From the NCBI GenBank assembly GCA_028829895.1, contig CM054180.1, positions 97,834,135 to 97,898,134 of the forward strand: a stretch of DNA of 64,000 nt, given 5' to 3'. Below, piece by piece: positions 36,064 to 46,153 of the stretch. The DNA comes from Sinotaia quadrata (Eukaryota; Mollusca; Gastropoda; Architaenioglossa; Viviparidae). Both the position numbers and the translations under genes were made by a program. How positions within the stretch are numbered: the stretch's first letter is position 1; each line of letters begins with the position of its first letter. The notes beneath the pieces are model-generated. The model saw nothing but the letters and a program-made list of their open reading frames with translations. It did no database searches and was not told the origin of the DNA.

Positions 36064-36285
36064 GTATGCATGTGTGCCTGTATCTAGATTTAGTTTAATA
36101 TGTATGTACAGATGGATAATGCATGTGTGCCTGTGTCCAGACTTAGTTTATTGTGTATGTACAGATGGATAATGCATGTGTGCCTGTGTCCAGACTTAGT
36201 TTATTATGTCTGTGCGGATGGATAATGCATGTGTGCCTGTGTCCAGACTTAGTTTATTGTGTCTGTGCGGATGGATAATGGATGG
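36064..36285. repeat. 53-bp tandem repeat, four copies
   Basis: The unit contains atgcatgtgtgcctgtgtcc, 'agacttagtttatt' and 'gtacagatggata'. Later copies carry 'gtctgtgcgg' in place of 'gtatgtacag'. Confidence 0.95.
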
Positions 36286-36467
36286 ATAGATAGATGGACA
36301 GATAGATCTGAGCATGTGTATATATGCACACATGCATATTTGTATGTTTCAATTTTAATTTTGTTTTTGTGATAGCATTTGCAACAGATGTATAAAAGAC
36401 AAGCAAATGCCATTAAGAGTCGGAATGATTAAATAGCACTCATCTTAAATCTAACTTACACTTTAAA

Positions 36468-36506
36468 ACATTAATAACTCTCTGTTGAAACAGGTAGTGA
36501 GCAAAA
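36468..36506. repeat. Right copy of the 39-bp direct repeat
   Basis: Identical to 33936-33974 and followed by gatagggcactcatctatag. Confidence 0.97.
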
Positions 36507-36654
36507 TGATAGGGCACTCATCTATAGCTGAAGAGGTCTAGTTCTATCTCATCTCACTTAAAAATTTATAGATGTCTCAAATTTTTTAGATGAGTATTTA
36601 TAGATGGCTCAGATATTTTAGCTAAGTATTTAACTTGTTGGATGGGACATTACA

Positions 36655-36970
36655 GAAGTCCCATGTATTATAAGCTGCATATAATAGATATAAAATCCTA
36701 TGTATTACAGACTACACTAAAGGTCAAATTCAAATGTACTACAAGCTGTATGTGCTGGGTATCAAGTCCCATTAACTATAAGCTACATATACATCAATTC
36801 CTATGCATTGCAAAGTACATATACTAGATATCAAATTCCAATGTATTACAGTAGGCAAATGTTAGATAAAATTCTTACACAATGAATATACTAGATGCCA
36901 AACCACAATGTACTATAATCTGCATATACTAGCTATCACTTCCTGTGCATTATAAACTGCACGTATTAGA
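36655..36970. repeat. Degenerate ~42-bp tandem repeat
   Basis: Units share a 'catgtattataagctgcata' type core followed by 'tactagatatcaaattcc'. Seven or eight strongly diverged copies. Confidence 0.85.
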
Positions 36971-37044
36971 CATTCCGGAAAAATGGACAAAGAAAAATTT
37001 CAGCTGCCATTCCGGAAAAATGGACAAAGAAAAATTTCAGCTGC
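36971..37044. repeat. Perfect 37-bp tandem duplication
   Basis: Copies at 36971-37007 and 37008-37044 contain the core attccggaaaaatggacaaa. Confidence 0.97.
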
Positions 37045-37550
37045 TGCAAAAGCAAATTGCACAAATTCTGATAAGAACTCGCATCTTCACTCCTTCCACT
37101 CAGGCCACTGGATTTGTCCTTTCAAGAACTTCAACATTGTTGTTTGAGGTCACCTATAAAATCATCCGACTTGAGATCTATATAAACTAACAATAAGTCC
37201 AACCACAAAACCAGCATAAAGTTTGTTACAGATCTGAATCCTGAATCAACAAACAAAATCATGTTATTCTAGGAGAAACCGGCAACAAATACGCAATGCC
37301 ACTGTTCGACAAGAAATAAAGGAAACTGACCAAGATGGCGGAGGCGCTCGTGATTAGAATAATGTTGAAAGGATTGAAGATGATATAATATCTAGCTTAC
37401 TTTAATCGGTTTGAGCTGTTTAGTAAATAGTTTAACCTGTATGGACTATTGAGTGAATACTTTGTGGATTACTGACAAATGCTCCCGCGTTACTACTGAT
37501 CTTGAGCCAGTTGGTGGAAGAGTAGCAGCCGCACACGACACTAATTCCAC

Positions 37551-37558
37551 TGACGTCA
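37551..37558. promoter_or_regulatory. Palindromic CRE-like site upstream of the GPCR
   Basis: TGACGTCA, the consensus CREB/ATF site, lies about 217 bp before the GPCR start codon in a locally more GC-rich stretch. Another copy lies just after the receptor stop (38889-38896). Regulatory function is inference only. Confidence 0.35.
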
Positions 37559-37774
37559 CAAGCAAAGAAGTCATCAAAGACGTCAGAGGCGTACGTCCTC
37601 CATTAGGAGAACTCTTCTTTATTCTAGGTCACAATATGAACTAGTGTACATTTTTAATCATAGAAAACCAAGAAATGTGCAATCAAGTTTCATGTTCAAG
37701 AAACAAATGTCAGTGCATTGACACCAGAAGAGGAAGAAAGAAAAATAAAGAATGGATAACGAGAGAGAAACAAG

Positions 37775-38830
37775 ATGAATAGTAGCCAACCATCCACAGT
37801 TAACATGTCTGATTCTACAACATTGAATCCACCATACTCTGTTTTCGTTGACAAGTGTAATGCCGTGCTCGGTGTTATCATCCTCATCCTCACACCATGG
37901 ATAATCATTATCAACGCGTTTCTGATTGCAACCATTGTTGTATTTAAACATATGTGGCATCGTGGCAACCATATACTACTTAGCTTGGCTGTTGCTGATC
38001 TCTTCGTTGGTTTGTTCACCTGCCCCACCTACGCTCTATTTTACTTGCATGGAAGCTACTCAGATCACCTTCGCAACCGACCTTCTTGCTTGATAAAAGT
38101 CACAATCGTGGTGTTGTGCTGCGGAGCGTCTGTTTTAAATATTTTAGTGCTCGTCATCGATCGCTACATTGCCATCTGCCATCCCTACTCATATTTCCTT
38201 CAGAGAAGAACCATCTATTTGGTGGTAATGTTATGTCCACTGTGGTTGTTTTGCTTTGTCGTCAGTTCGCTTCCATTCATGGGCTGGAATAATTTTTCGA
38301 AAGGCATGGTGTGTGATTTTTTCTTGGTTGTACCGAAAATGTATATCTTTGTTTTTCTGATAGGAATATTTTGGTCATCTCTTTTCATACTGGTAATTTT
38401 GAACATAAAAATGTTGATGACTATTCGGCATATCCAGCTCGTGACTAGCGCTGCACAGAGGAAAGACACGGACATGCATAATGTTTTTGACAAAGAAATC
38501 AGAGCTGCGAAAGTAGCCTTTGTCAAATTCATAATTTTTGTCTTTTTCTGGGCTCCATACTTTATTGCAATGCCACTAAAATACACCAGACTTTCGGGCG
38601 TCAATTTAGAAGTCCTTCAAAACAGCGCCCTGGTTCTGGCGTTTAGCAATTCTCTGGTCAATCCTCTGGTACATGCATTTGCCAAGGATATGTTTCGCAA
38701 CGCATTCGTTTTACTTCTAACAACCCCTGTGGTGCGCTGGAATGAACTTCGAAATGCCAGAATTGAGAGACTCTTGTCGACATCCACAGTTTGTGCGAAA
38801 CAAACTTTGTTGTCATCGACCATTTCATAA
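37775..38830 (+). CDS. Intronless class A (rhodopsin-like) G protein-coupled receptor, orphan
   Basis: A 351-residue single-exon seven-helix receptor. ATG 37775 is chosen because an in-frame TAA lies at 37757-37759 and -3 is A; Met11 is an alternative. Two N-glycosylation sequons sit in the N-tail (Asn2, Asn10). TM1 is about 31-57 (Asn47), TM2 66-89 with LAVAD (Asp75), TM3 105-131 with Cys105 and the DRY motif 129-131. TM4 is about 148-168 with Trp157, followed by LPFMGWN, and ECL2 has Cys180. TM5 is about 184-211, TM6 246-269 with FFWAP, TM7 282-302 and then helix 8 (AKDMFRNAF). Two motifs deviate: FFWAP replaces CWxP, and NPLVH replaces NPxxY (His300). The LPFMGWN segment recalls amine/adenosine-type receptors, but ligand and subfamily cannot be assigned. 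It probably signals at the plasma membrane through heterotrimeric G proteins. Confidence 0.93.
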   Translation: MNSSQPSTVNMSDSTTLNPPYSVFVDKCNAVLGVIILILTPWIIIINAFLIATIVVFKHMWHRGNHILLSLAVADLFVGLFTCPTYALFYLHGSYSDHLRNRPSCLIKVTIVVLCCGASVLNILVLVIDRYIAICHPYSYFLQRRTIYLVVMLCPLWLFCFVVSSLPFMGWNNFSKGMVCDFFLVVPKMYIFVFLIGIFWSSLFILVILNIKMLMTIRHIQLVTSAAQRKDTDMHNVFDKEIRAAKVAFVKFIIFVFFWAPYFIAMPLKYTRLSGVNLEVLQNSALVLAFSNSLVNPLVHAFAKDMFRNAFVLLLTTPVVRWNELRNARIERLLSTSTVCAKQTLLSSTIS

Positions 38831-39005
38831 TACTAGTCTAGTTATTGCTGGTAAGGAACTCCGGGATGTCAAGACTGAGAGACCTTGATGACGTCACTGA
38901 TCGAAACAAATGTATTTCAGTGTGTTACTGCTTGGAGCTTCACAATGCAAATCCAGTGTTGAGAAATCTTGATTGGTATCCACATTCTAATCGACACAAA
39001 CGTTT
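38736..39005 (+). repeat. Degenerate three-fold repeat covering the GPCR C-terminal codons and 3' flank
   Basis: The coding piece from 38736 (gctggaatgaacttcgaaat) through gagagactcttg to gtgcgaaacaaa reappears diverged at about 38847-38910 (gctggtaaggaactccggga, gagagaccttga, tcgaaacaaa). It appears a third time, weaker, at about 38930-39003. Conceptual translation keeps the echo: NELRNARIERL in the receptor, KELRDVKTERP and ELHNANPVLRNL downstream. Confidence 0.7.
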
Positions 39006-39372
39006 TGGTCAATAACCAAGTTATATCTCTGATCCATTTTTTCCCTTCTAACATTTTGTGAAGAAAGGCGACTAGTTCTGAATAACCTCTGAACTTTGAC
39101 ACTGACTATGGTCTTTCTCTAGGAAACTTAGTTCTACGTGTGAGTTCCAAGCGATCAATAATTAAACATCACGAAAGCAAAATCATGTTTTGGTTAAATA
39201 TATTACTTAATCTTAAATGATACTCGACCCAGTAAAATTACGCAACAAATCATTGATTTACATCGAAATAATTTATTTTTTTAAATAGGTAAAGTTAAAG
39301 TCTCATTTATTATCTTTATCTTTCTGAGGGATCATTGTAATTTTAATTTCACATGTAATAGTGAAAGTATTG

Positions 39373-39378
39373 AATAAA
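39373..39378 (+). terminator. Candidate GPCR poly(A) signal
   Basis: AATAAA about 540 bp after the stop codon in AT-rich DNA, just before the satellite block begins. Confidence 0.4.
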
Positions 39379-39419
39379 GAAATTGACTTTCTCGTATCAG
39401 CCTCAGCAGATTTTAGGCA

Positions 39420-40477
39420 TTGCATTTATTAATAGGAGTATAATGTTATTTCCACATTTCATTAATAGGAGTATAATATTATTTCCACATTTCATTAGTA
39501 GTAAATTTTTTAATTTTTGTACTTATTATTAACAAAAGCAAAAGGTTACGTCTAACTTTTATTATTAGTAGTTTTTTTTAAATGTTGTAGTTATCATTAA
39601 CAAAAGTAGAATGTTACTTCTAAAATTCATTAGCTGTAGATAAAAAATTGTTGTAGTTATTGTTAACAAAAGTAGAATGTTACTTCTAAAATTCATTAGC
39701 TGTAGATAAATAATTGTTGTAGTTATTGTTAACAAAAGTAGAATGTTACTTCTAAAATTCATTAGCTGTAGATAAATAATTGTTGTAGTTATTGTTAACA
39801 AAAGTAGAATGTTACTTCTAAAATTCATTAGCTGTAGATAAATAATTGTTGTAGTTATTGTTAACAAAAGTAGAATGTTACTTCTAAAATTCATTAGCTG
39901 TAGATAAATAATTGTTGTAGTTATTATTAACAAAAGTAGAACATGTCTTCTTCATTTCAGAAGGGTTTTTAAATATAAATATTAATAAAATTAGAATGTG
40001 TCTTTTTAATTTCAATATCAGTAGATTTTTAAATATTGTATTTACTAACAAAAGTACATGATGTTCTCAAATTTTACACTTGAAACATTTTAAATATTTT
40101 TTAAAAAGTAAAATATATTACTTAATTTCATAATCAATTTTTTTAGTATTATAATTATAAGATCAGAATGCGCTTTTTAAATTGAAATTCAGCAGATTTT
40201 GAAGTGTTGCAATAAGTAATAAAAGTAGAATGTGACTTTCATTTCAACATCAGTAGATTTTAAAGAGTTTTTTAATCATTAACAAAAGTATATGTAGCTT
40301 CTTAAATATCAATAGCAGTAGGTTTGAAGGGTTGTAATTGTTAACAAAATAGCATCTCACTTTTTTAATATCAACATTGGTAGATCTTTAAGTGTTGTAA
40401 TTATTTTTTCAAAAAAAGAAAAATGTATCTTCTTAATTTCAGCATCATGAAACTTTTATAGGTAATGTAATTTTAAG
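39420..40477. repeat. 66-bp satellite-like array, homogeneous core with diverged flanks
   Basis: About five near-identical 66-bp units lie between about 39590 and 39935 (core aacaaaagtagaatgttact). Either side, strongly diverged relatives keep the 'aacaaaagta.aatgt' and 'cagtagatttttaa' pieces at 60-85-bp spacing. A 122-codon minus-strand frame is the 22-residue translation of the unit. Confidence 0.92.
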
Positions 40478-40485
40478 CCAAGTGT

Positions 40486-41845
40486 GACGCCATCGCCACC
40501 TTGTTAATGGTTATGATTAATCTTATTATTTAATCACCCATAACTAAATTACAAGTGATGAGAATCTTAATTTATGTTATTAATAATTCTCCAGCAGACA
40601 CCACTCGTCTCTCTCACTTGACGGATATGCGGGCGCTGTAAATGTTGCCTCTCTTCCACATCATTAAAGACAAACGTTTATCATCACACCATGTTTCCAT
40701 ATAGTGAAAATCTTACCAAAGGAGAAAACAAATCCGTCTTTAATCTATTTTTAGCAAGCTCCCACCCACCCACTTTCTTCTCCAACGTAAGGTTATCAAT
40801 ATGTGTAAGAAGGTAATAGGTAGATTTAACAATAAAGTTATTAAATCAACAATCAAATATACAACATATGAATATAATCAAAAGAGCGTTGACATTTACA
40901 TTACTTCACAACAATGTTCAATTAACACTGGACTATCATTCAGTTTATCCTAGCATAGATATAAGCAGTCAATTAACATAAATACATAATAAAGTTCATG
41001 GATATCGTCACAAAAATAAGAGTGGAGTTCAGAAAAATAATTAAAGTCAATTTACATAACCTGTTGAAAGATGGCGGCTGTCACCAGCACGTGTTTCACA
41101 GTCACGTGGTTTGCAACAAATCACTGCCTTTTACATTTAGATGAGGTCCCACATGTCTCTGCTAGAGGCACATTACACAACTGTTCCAGAACTTTCAATG
41201 CACTCTCCAAGTACGCCGAAGAGAATTGTCCTGAATTTCACGTGCGCTATCAAGAACATCAAGAGGAATGTTTTTGGTTTTCTATGCACGTTTACTCAAC
41301 ACACCATGAGGAACATTCAAAACAATCTTCATGAGACCAAACTCAGGCCACAATTTCCTGCAGTATTGGTACTTGAACAGAATTCACAGGAATCAACTTA
41401 CAACAGCACTGTTTACTGATAAGTTGACGACAACACAGGATCCAAACACCAACACAATCTAGTAGAGCACAGTAGTCGCCGCAGCGAAAAGGCTTTTTTG
41501 TTCATAAACTAACTATTGCCGTTATGACCGGACTCAAGTTGTGTTCAAATTCAAAGTGATTATAGAATAGAGCACTTCTTCAACAAAGAAACTTCCGGTC
41601 CATGGATGAATTTGATATGAACAAGTGTGAAACTATTAGTCAGAAAAACTACTCATCCAGTGGAACTGGTTTAGATTGCACCAGCAATTTTCTAGCACAT
41701 TCTCAACTAGAGTTGTTTACTCCAACTCTGACACTTACAAAAAAAATACCATCATAAGTGTCCAAGGCTGGATCACTTTAACAATTTAACATTTAATATA
41801 ACAATTAAGTCTAGAAATAGGGATAATCAAATTTACTCCACAACA
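40486..41845. mobile_element. Insertion copy 1 (~1.36 kb) inside the 66-bp array, unclassified
   Basis: The array is broken by unrelated, more complex sequence with ccaagtgt on both sides (40478-40485 and 41846-41853), a candidate 8-bp target duplication. The left ~600 bp can be aligned by eye with the insertion at about 42405: both share 'ttatgatt', 'ataactaaat.acaagtga..', 'aatcttaatt.at' and 'aacaataaa.ttattaaat'. No transposase is visible; short frames such as 41071-41334 have no recognisable domain. Probably a non-autonomous DNA element. Confidence 0.6.
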
Positions 41846-41853
41846 CCAAGTGT

Positions 41854-42404
41854 AATATACATTCTTATTAAGAAAAGTAATATGTGACTCCTTAATGTAT
41901 AAAAATCATTAGATTTGCAAGCATTGGTGTTTATTAACAAAAGTAAAATGTGAGTTCTGAATGTATAAAAAAACAATAGTTTTTTTAAGTACTGGTGTTT
42001 ATTAACAAAAGTAAAATGTGACTTCTTAATGTATTAAAATCAGTAGATTTTTAAGTATTGGTATTTGTTAACAAAACTTACATAGGATTTCTTTATTTAA
42101 GACATCAGTAGACGTTTCAATGCTGTGATCATTAACCCTAGTAAAAGGTAACTTAATTTCAATAGCAGTATGTTTTCAGTACTCCAACCTTTAACAAAAG
42201 TAAAATGCGTTTTCTTAATTTAACCCAAATATGAGCTGTTACAAGAGTGAAGTATTTAAGTCTTACGACACAAATGCGTGTTGTTACAAGAGTGAAGTAT
42301 TTAAATGTTACAATGCAAATGTGAGCTGTTACAAAGAGTGAAGTATTTAAATGTTACAATACAAATGTGAGCTGTTACAAGAGTGAAGTATTTAAGTTTT
42401 AAAT
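41854..42404. repeat. Continuation of the satellite block between the two insertions
   Basis: At 41870-42215 the 66-bp family continues (ttattaacaaaagtaaaatg units). From about 42225 it changes to a ~43-bp unit (gagctgttacaagagtgaag plus tatttaa and caatacaaatgt). Confidence 0.88.
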
Positions 42405-44108
42405 GGACACCACTGATGGTATGATGTTATGATTGTTATTATATTTTATTAATTTCATAACTAAATACAAGTGACTGGAATCTTAATTCATATATTAATA
42501 ATTAATAGATCTCAATAAGACACTCAGCTTGTCTCCCACATGGTGGATCACCTGGCGCTCTAGAAACTCTACCCCTCACATCTTTCGGATAGATGTTCTA
42601 CATATCCTCCATAGGTGGAGTTAAGGAGTAATTAGATCCATCCATTAAAATAACTTAAATGAGCCCCCCCCCCCATCCATCTACTATTACACCAAACATA
42701 TAATTTAGATAATATGAATAAGGAAGATAAATAAGAAACAACAATAAATTTATTAAATAAAAAATCAAAACTTACAAATGAATATAGTTGAAAAGAACAC
42801 AGACACTTGAGGATAAATGTTCAGACAATGTCCATCACTTATTCAGTCTCTATCCTAAGAATAAAATAATAAAGTTATTAACCAATAATCAGACAATGAG
42901 TCTATTTTTCATCATAGAAATCAGAGCGGGAGTGAAAAGTATAAAAGTTAATTTTACATGACCTTCTTATGACGTAAGCTGTGTCACAACGTCACAGACT
43001 CACTTTACCTGCACCTCTAGGCATGCTACCTGAACTGTTCCAAGAATTATGTGTGCAATCTCTCCAGACCAAAGCCAGACCCAACTTCTGCCATATGGTT
43101 CGAGATTTATGTAACCAATTTCCAGCAATCATGTTGCCAGCAAATGTAACGAATAGTGTTGGACACACGTAGAGAGTGCAGTAGTTCACTGCAGTTTGAA
43201 GGGAATAATGGGGGAATGTAGAGTGCACTCTTCAGTGGATAAGTCAAATCAAGGGACAGGGAGTAAGATTTATGTCTAAAATACTCTATACTCCCATATA
43301 TCTCTCTCCATAAGCATTTTCAAATTTACATTCCTCATTCCTATAATAAAATTCATTAGCCTGATTCATACACATGGACATAAAATATGACATAATCAAA
43401 TTCACGAATGGCATTTCCACTAAAGACAATATCATATGTTCAACAATGCAATATAATAAATCTCTCTAATTACAAGTCATAAAACATCATTTTAAATACA
43501 TGAAAACATTTTAAAATCTAATTGCAAAATCATAAAAGTCAAAATTCTAAATACATTAAATCATCTCTGAGTCAAATGACAAGCCATAAATCAATACTTC
43601 AAAATGCAAGAAAATATTTCTAAGTCCATTCTTTCTTTATCAGTTAAATAACTCACCAGCTAACGATCAGCCTTTAAGGCATGATTTGATGACAAACAAA
43701 ATCAAAGTGATAAGAACAAGGGATTTTTCTAACAGTTCACTTTCTTCCTGACTCTTATTGGTTAGATTTGCTATTTGCCAGTATCAGATCATTGGTCGCT
43801 TATAACTGGCCAGCTTCCTAGAACACTGTGAGATGTTTATTACTCAGCCTGGTTTGCTGACTTCAAGAAACTTCGACCGAAAAATTCCACAAAGGATGAC
43901 GTGGTAACCTTGCTTCAGGCTATCGTTTAGTTATGGTTCTAGAGAATTCTGAGTTCTTTACATATTATCTTAACGTGCACTGCATGAAGTTTGTTTTCAA
44001 TTCTTGCTACATTAAATACTAGCAGCATAAATATAATAATTATTAAATATTAGCAGCATAAATACGATAATTATTTCATAAATATGTGCATGCAACTTTG
44101 CTCTGTCA
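42405..44108. mobile_element. Insertion copy 2 (~1.7 kb), same family as 40486-41845
   Basis: It interrupts the gagctgttac array, which resumes at about 44112. The left part aligns with copy 1. The border shows gacacc on the left and gtcaca on the right, so short inverted ends are possible; a clear target duplication was not seen. A C-run lies near 42665-42675. Minor frames (42981-43172) show no domain. Confidence 0.55.
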
Positions 44109-44111
44109 CAG

Positions 44112-44562
44112 ATACAATGTGAGCTGTTACAAGAGTGAAGTATTTAAGTCTTACAACACAAATGTGACCTGTTACAAGCGTGAAGTATTTACGACACAAA
44201 TGTGACCTGTTACAAGCGTGAAGTATTTACGACACAAATGTGACCTGTTACAAAGAGTGAAGTATTTACGACACAAATGTGACCTGTTACAAGCGTGAAG
44301 TATTTACGACACAAATGTGACCTGTTACAAGCGTGAAGTATTTACGACACAAATGTGACCTGTTACAAGCGTGAAGTATTTACGACACAAATGTGACCTG
44401 TTACAAAGAGTGAAGTATTTACGACACAAATGTGACCTGTTACAAGAGGGAAGTATTTACGACACAAATGTGACCTGTTACAAGCGTGAAGTATTTACGA
44501 CACAAATGTGACCTGTTACAAGCGTGAAGTATTTACGACACAAATGTCAGCTGTTAAAAGAA
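44112..44562. repeat. 38-bp minisatellite, about 12 copies
   Basis: The unit is gtgacctgttacaagcgtga followed by agtatttacgacacaaat, highly homogeneous, with occasional 'aaagag' variants. It is the continuation of the array at 42225-42404. Confidence 0.96.
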
Positions 44563-44874
44563 TTAAAACGAGACATGCGCGAGATAACCATATACAGTCT
44601 TTTGCTATCTTATTCAGTACATCGGGCTTGGGTGCACGGGTAGTCTCCCTTTACATAAATGCCTCCGCTTTCTGCATAATAAAATAGTAAATTCATTTAC
44701 TAGACATGTCGGGACTGATTTTTTATATAATTATTTAAAACAGCCCAAATATATCACAATATTAATATTAGCAACTACGTCAATAATCACAGCACTCAGA
44801 ATATACACAATAAAATTAAAATAAAGCAATAGTTATATTCAATACAATGATAAAGGCAATAATTACATTATAAA

Positions 44875-44960
44875 CAACAACGACGACGACGACAACAACA
44901 AGAGCGCTTCACAATCTTCACAAATAAGCTCCAAGCGCTTTACAATTGTTAGTAAATCCG
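44875..44960. repeat. Dispersed repeat end with (GAC)n and GCGCTT motifs
   Basis: A short (ACG)n run is followed by agagcgcttcacaatcttca and ccaagcgctttacaattgtt, an arrangement related to 25455-25550. Confidence 0.5.
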
Positions 44961-45157
44961 AGCTGCGTTCAGTACAAAATAAACTTGTATTGTAGCATGT
45001 ATAACAAATATTTCTCATAAGTAAATCCGAGTTGCGTTCAGTACAAAATAAACTTGTATTGTAACATGTATAACAAATATTTCTCATAAGAAAATCAGAG
45101 TTGCGTTCAGTACAAAATAAACTTGTATTGTAACATGTATAACAAATATTTCTCTTA
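44951..45157. repeat. 69-bp tandem repeat, three copies
   Basis: Units start at 44951, 45020 and 45089; core gcgttcagtacaaaataaac. Its length is a multiple of three, so the minus strand stays open for 74 codons. Confidence 0.96.
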
Positions 45158-45404
45158 AGCTTCCGACCTCACGCACTGGTAGTTTATCCAACTACAGGAA
45201 GCGCATTCAAGGTGCTGTTTGCTGTTTCCGCCAAATTAACATATAAAAAATAGTGAACTTGAAAAAATATTTTCTTGTGATAATATGCTTCCCTCTCTCT
45301 CTCTCCATAATAACTTAATAATCTAATCTGTCACTGTCCAAGGAATGGAAATGTGTTGCCGTCTGCGCCGGTGTATCAAATGACTTTTACGACACACACA
45401 CTAT

Positions 45405-45635
45405 CTATCTATCCCTTAGTCTTGTCGACCGTTGGGGCATCACTGATGACCTGACAACCAGATTCCTCCATTCCATTCTGTTCTCTGCTAATCTTCCTGT
45501 ATTGCTCAGTTTCAGTCCTGTCTACTCTGAGATGTTATCCTCCCATCTTTTCCTCTGTCTTCCTCTCCTTCGCCCTCCTTGCACAGTACCTTGCATGATT
45601 GTCTTGGTAAGCCATGTTGATCGTGTGACATTAAT
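45405..45635 (-). mobile_element. Non-LTR retrotransposon remnant, C-terminal tail
   Basis: The minus strand reads KTIMQGTVQGGRRRGRQRKR, then WEDNISE, a stop where W is usual, TGLKLSNTGRLAENRMEW and RNLVVRSSVMPQRSTRLRD. This matches the recurrent C-terminal tail of many LINE reverse transcriptases ('GRRRGRQ.KRWEDNI.EWTG', '.aenR..Wr.lv..SSv.pqr'). Only this fragment remains, with a TAG replacing Trp. It lies 0.4 kb upstream of UBR4. Confidence 0.85.
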
Positions 45636-46037
45636 AATAAACAATCACCTTAAGATTTAATTTCAGTTTAAAAAAATAACTCCCTGAATGGTTCAAACTG
45701 GATGTGCGTTATTCTCAAGCGTAAAAAGTTTGGAGACGGAATCAGAACATTTCTACCAACTCCACAGCCCTGGGTATAGTACTGAGAGGGGTACTTCCAA
45801 ACATTTTTGTTAATAAAATTTTATACCAGTTAAAACTTTTACATCTAAGTATAAATGGTTGCACTCTCATTTACTTGTACTGATGAAGGCTTTGTTTATA
45901 TTAGACAAGATATTAAAAGTCGACATCTCCCTCGTAAAACAACACTAAAAGTCCCAGTGTTATCTCCTCTTTTAATTTTGCTAGTTATTTCCCTTGAATC
46001 CAAAATACTCACGAGATTTATCTAGTGTGAGGTAAAA

Positions 46038-46153
46038 ATGGCTACCAACGCCGGACTTCCTTGGTCGTCGGCAATAAAACCGTTACTTTCGACTTCACAT
46101 TCATCATATCCAAAGAGTGACCTTCTTGAATTTACAAAAGCAATTTTACGAAG
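46038..46153 (+). CDS. UBR4: UBR4 exon 1
   Basis: Encodes MATNAGLPWSSAIKPLLSTS to AILR, ending after two bases of a Ser codon; donor GTAACT. The start matches the MAT- beginning known for UBR4. Confidence 0.93.

Larger units (their letters stand above)
33975..36467. other. 2.5-kb block between 39-bp direct repeats, no gene seen
   Basis: AT-rich sequence without a convincing open frame. It contains an (AC)n run near 35836-35869 and a 53-bp array near 36064-36285. No terminal inverted repeats, tail or transposase were recognised. Confidence 0.6.

Noticed and set aside
36507..36570. Possible decayed tRNA-derived SINE head (gatagggcactcatc, ggtctagttctatctc)
   Set aside because: Spacing is roughly right for A and B boxes but both are too degraded to call without other copies.
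38215..38604. 129-codon minus-strand frame
   Set aside because: Antisense shadow of the GPCR coding sequence.
39565..39933. 122-codon minus-strand frame with 22-residue repeats
   Set aside because: Unit length of 66 bp keeps any frame open; sequence is a satellite.
41071..41419. 87- and 92-codon frames inside insertion copy 1
   Set aside because: Overlapping frames with no domain; the corresponding region of copy 2 does not preserve them.
44112..44562. CRISPR-like repeat/spacer pattern
   Set aside because: A 38-bp unit repeated head to tail without spacers.
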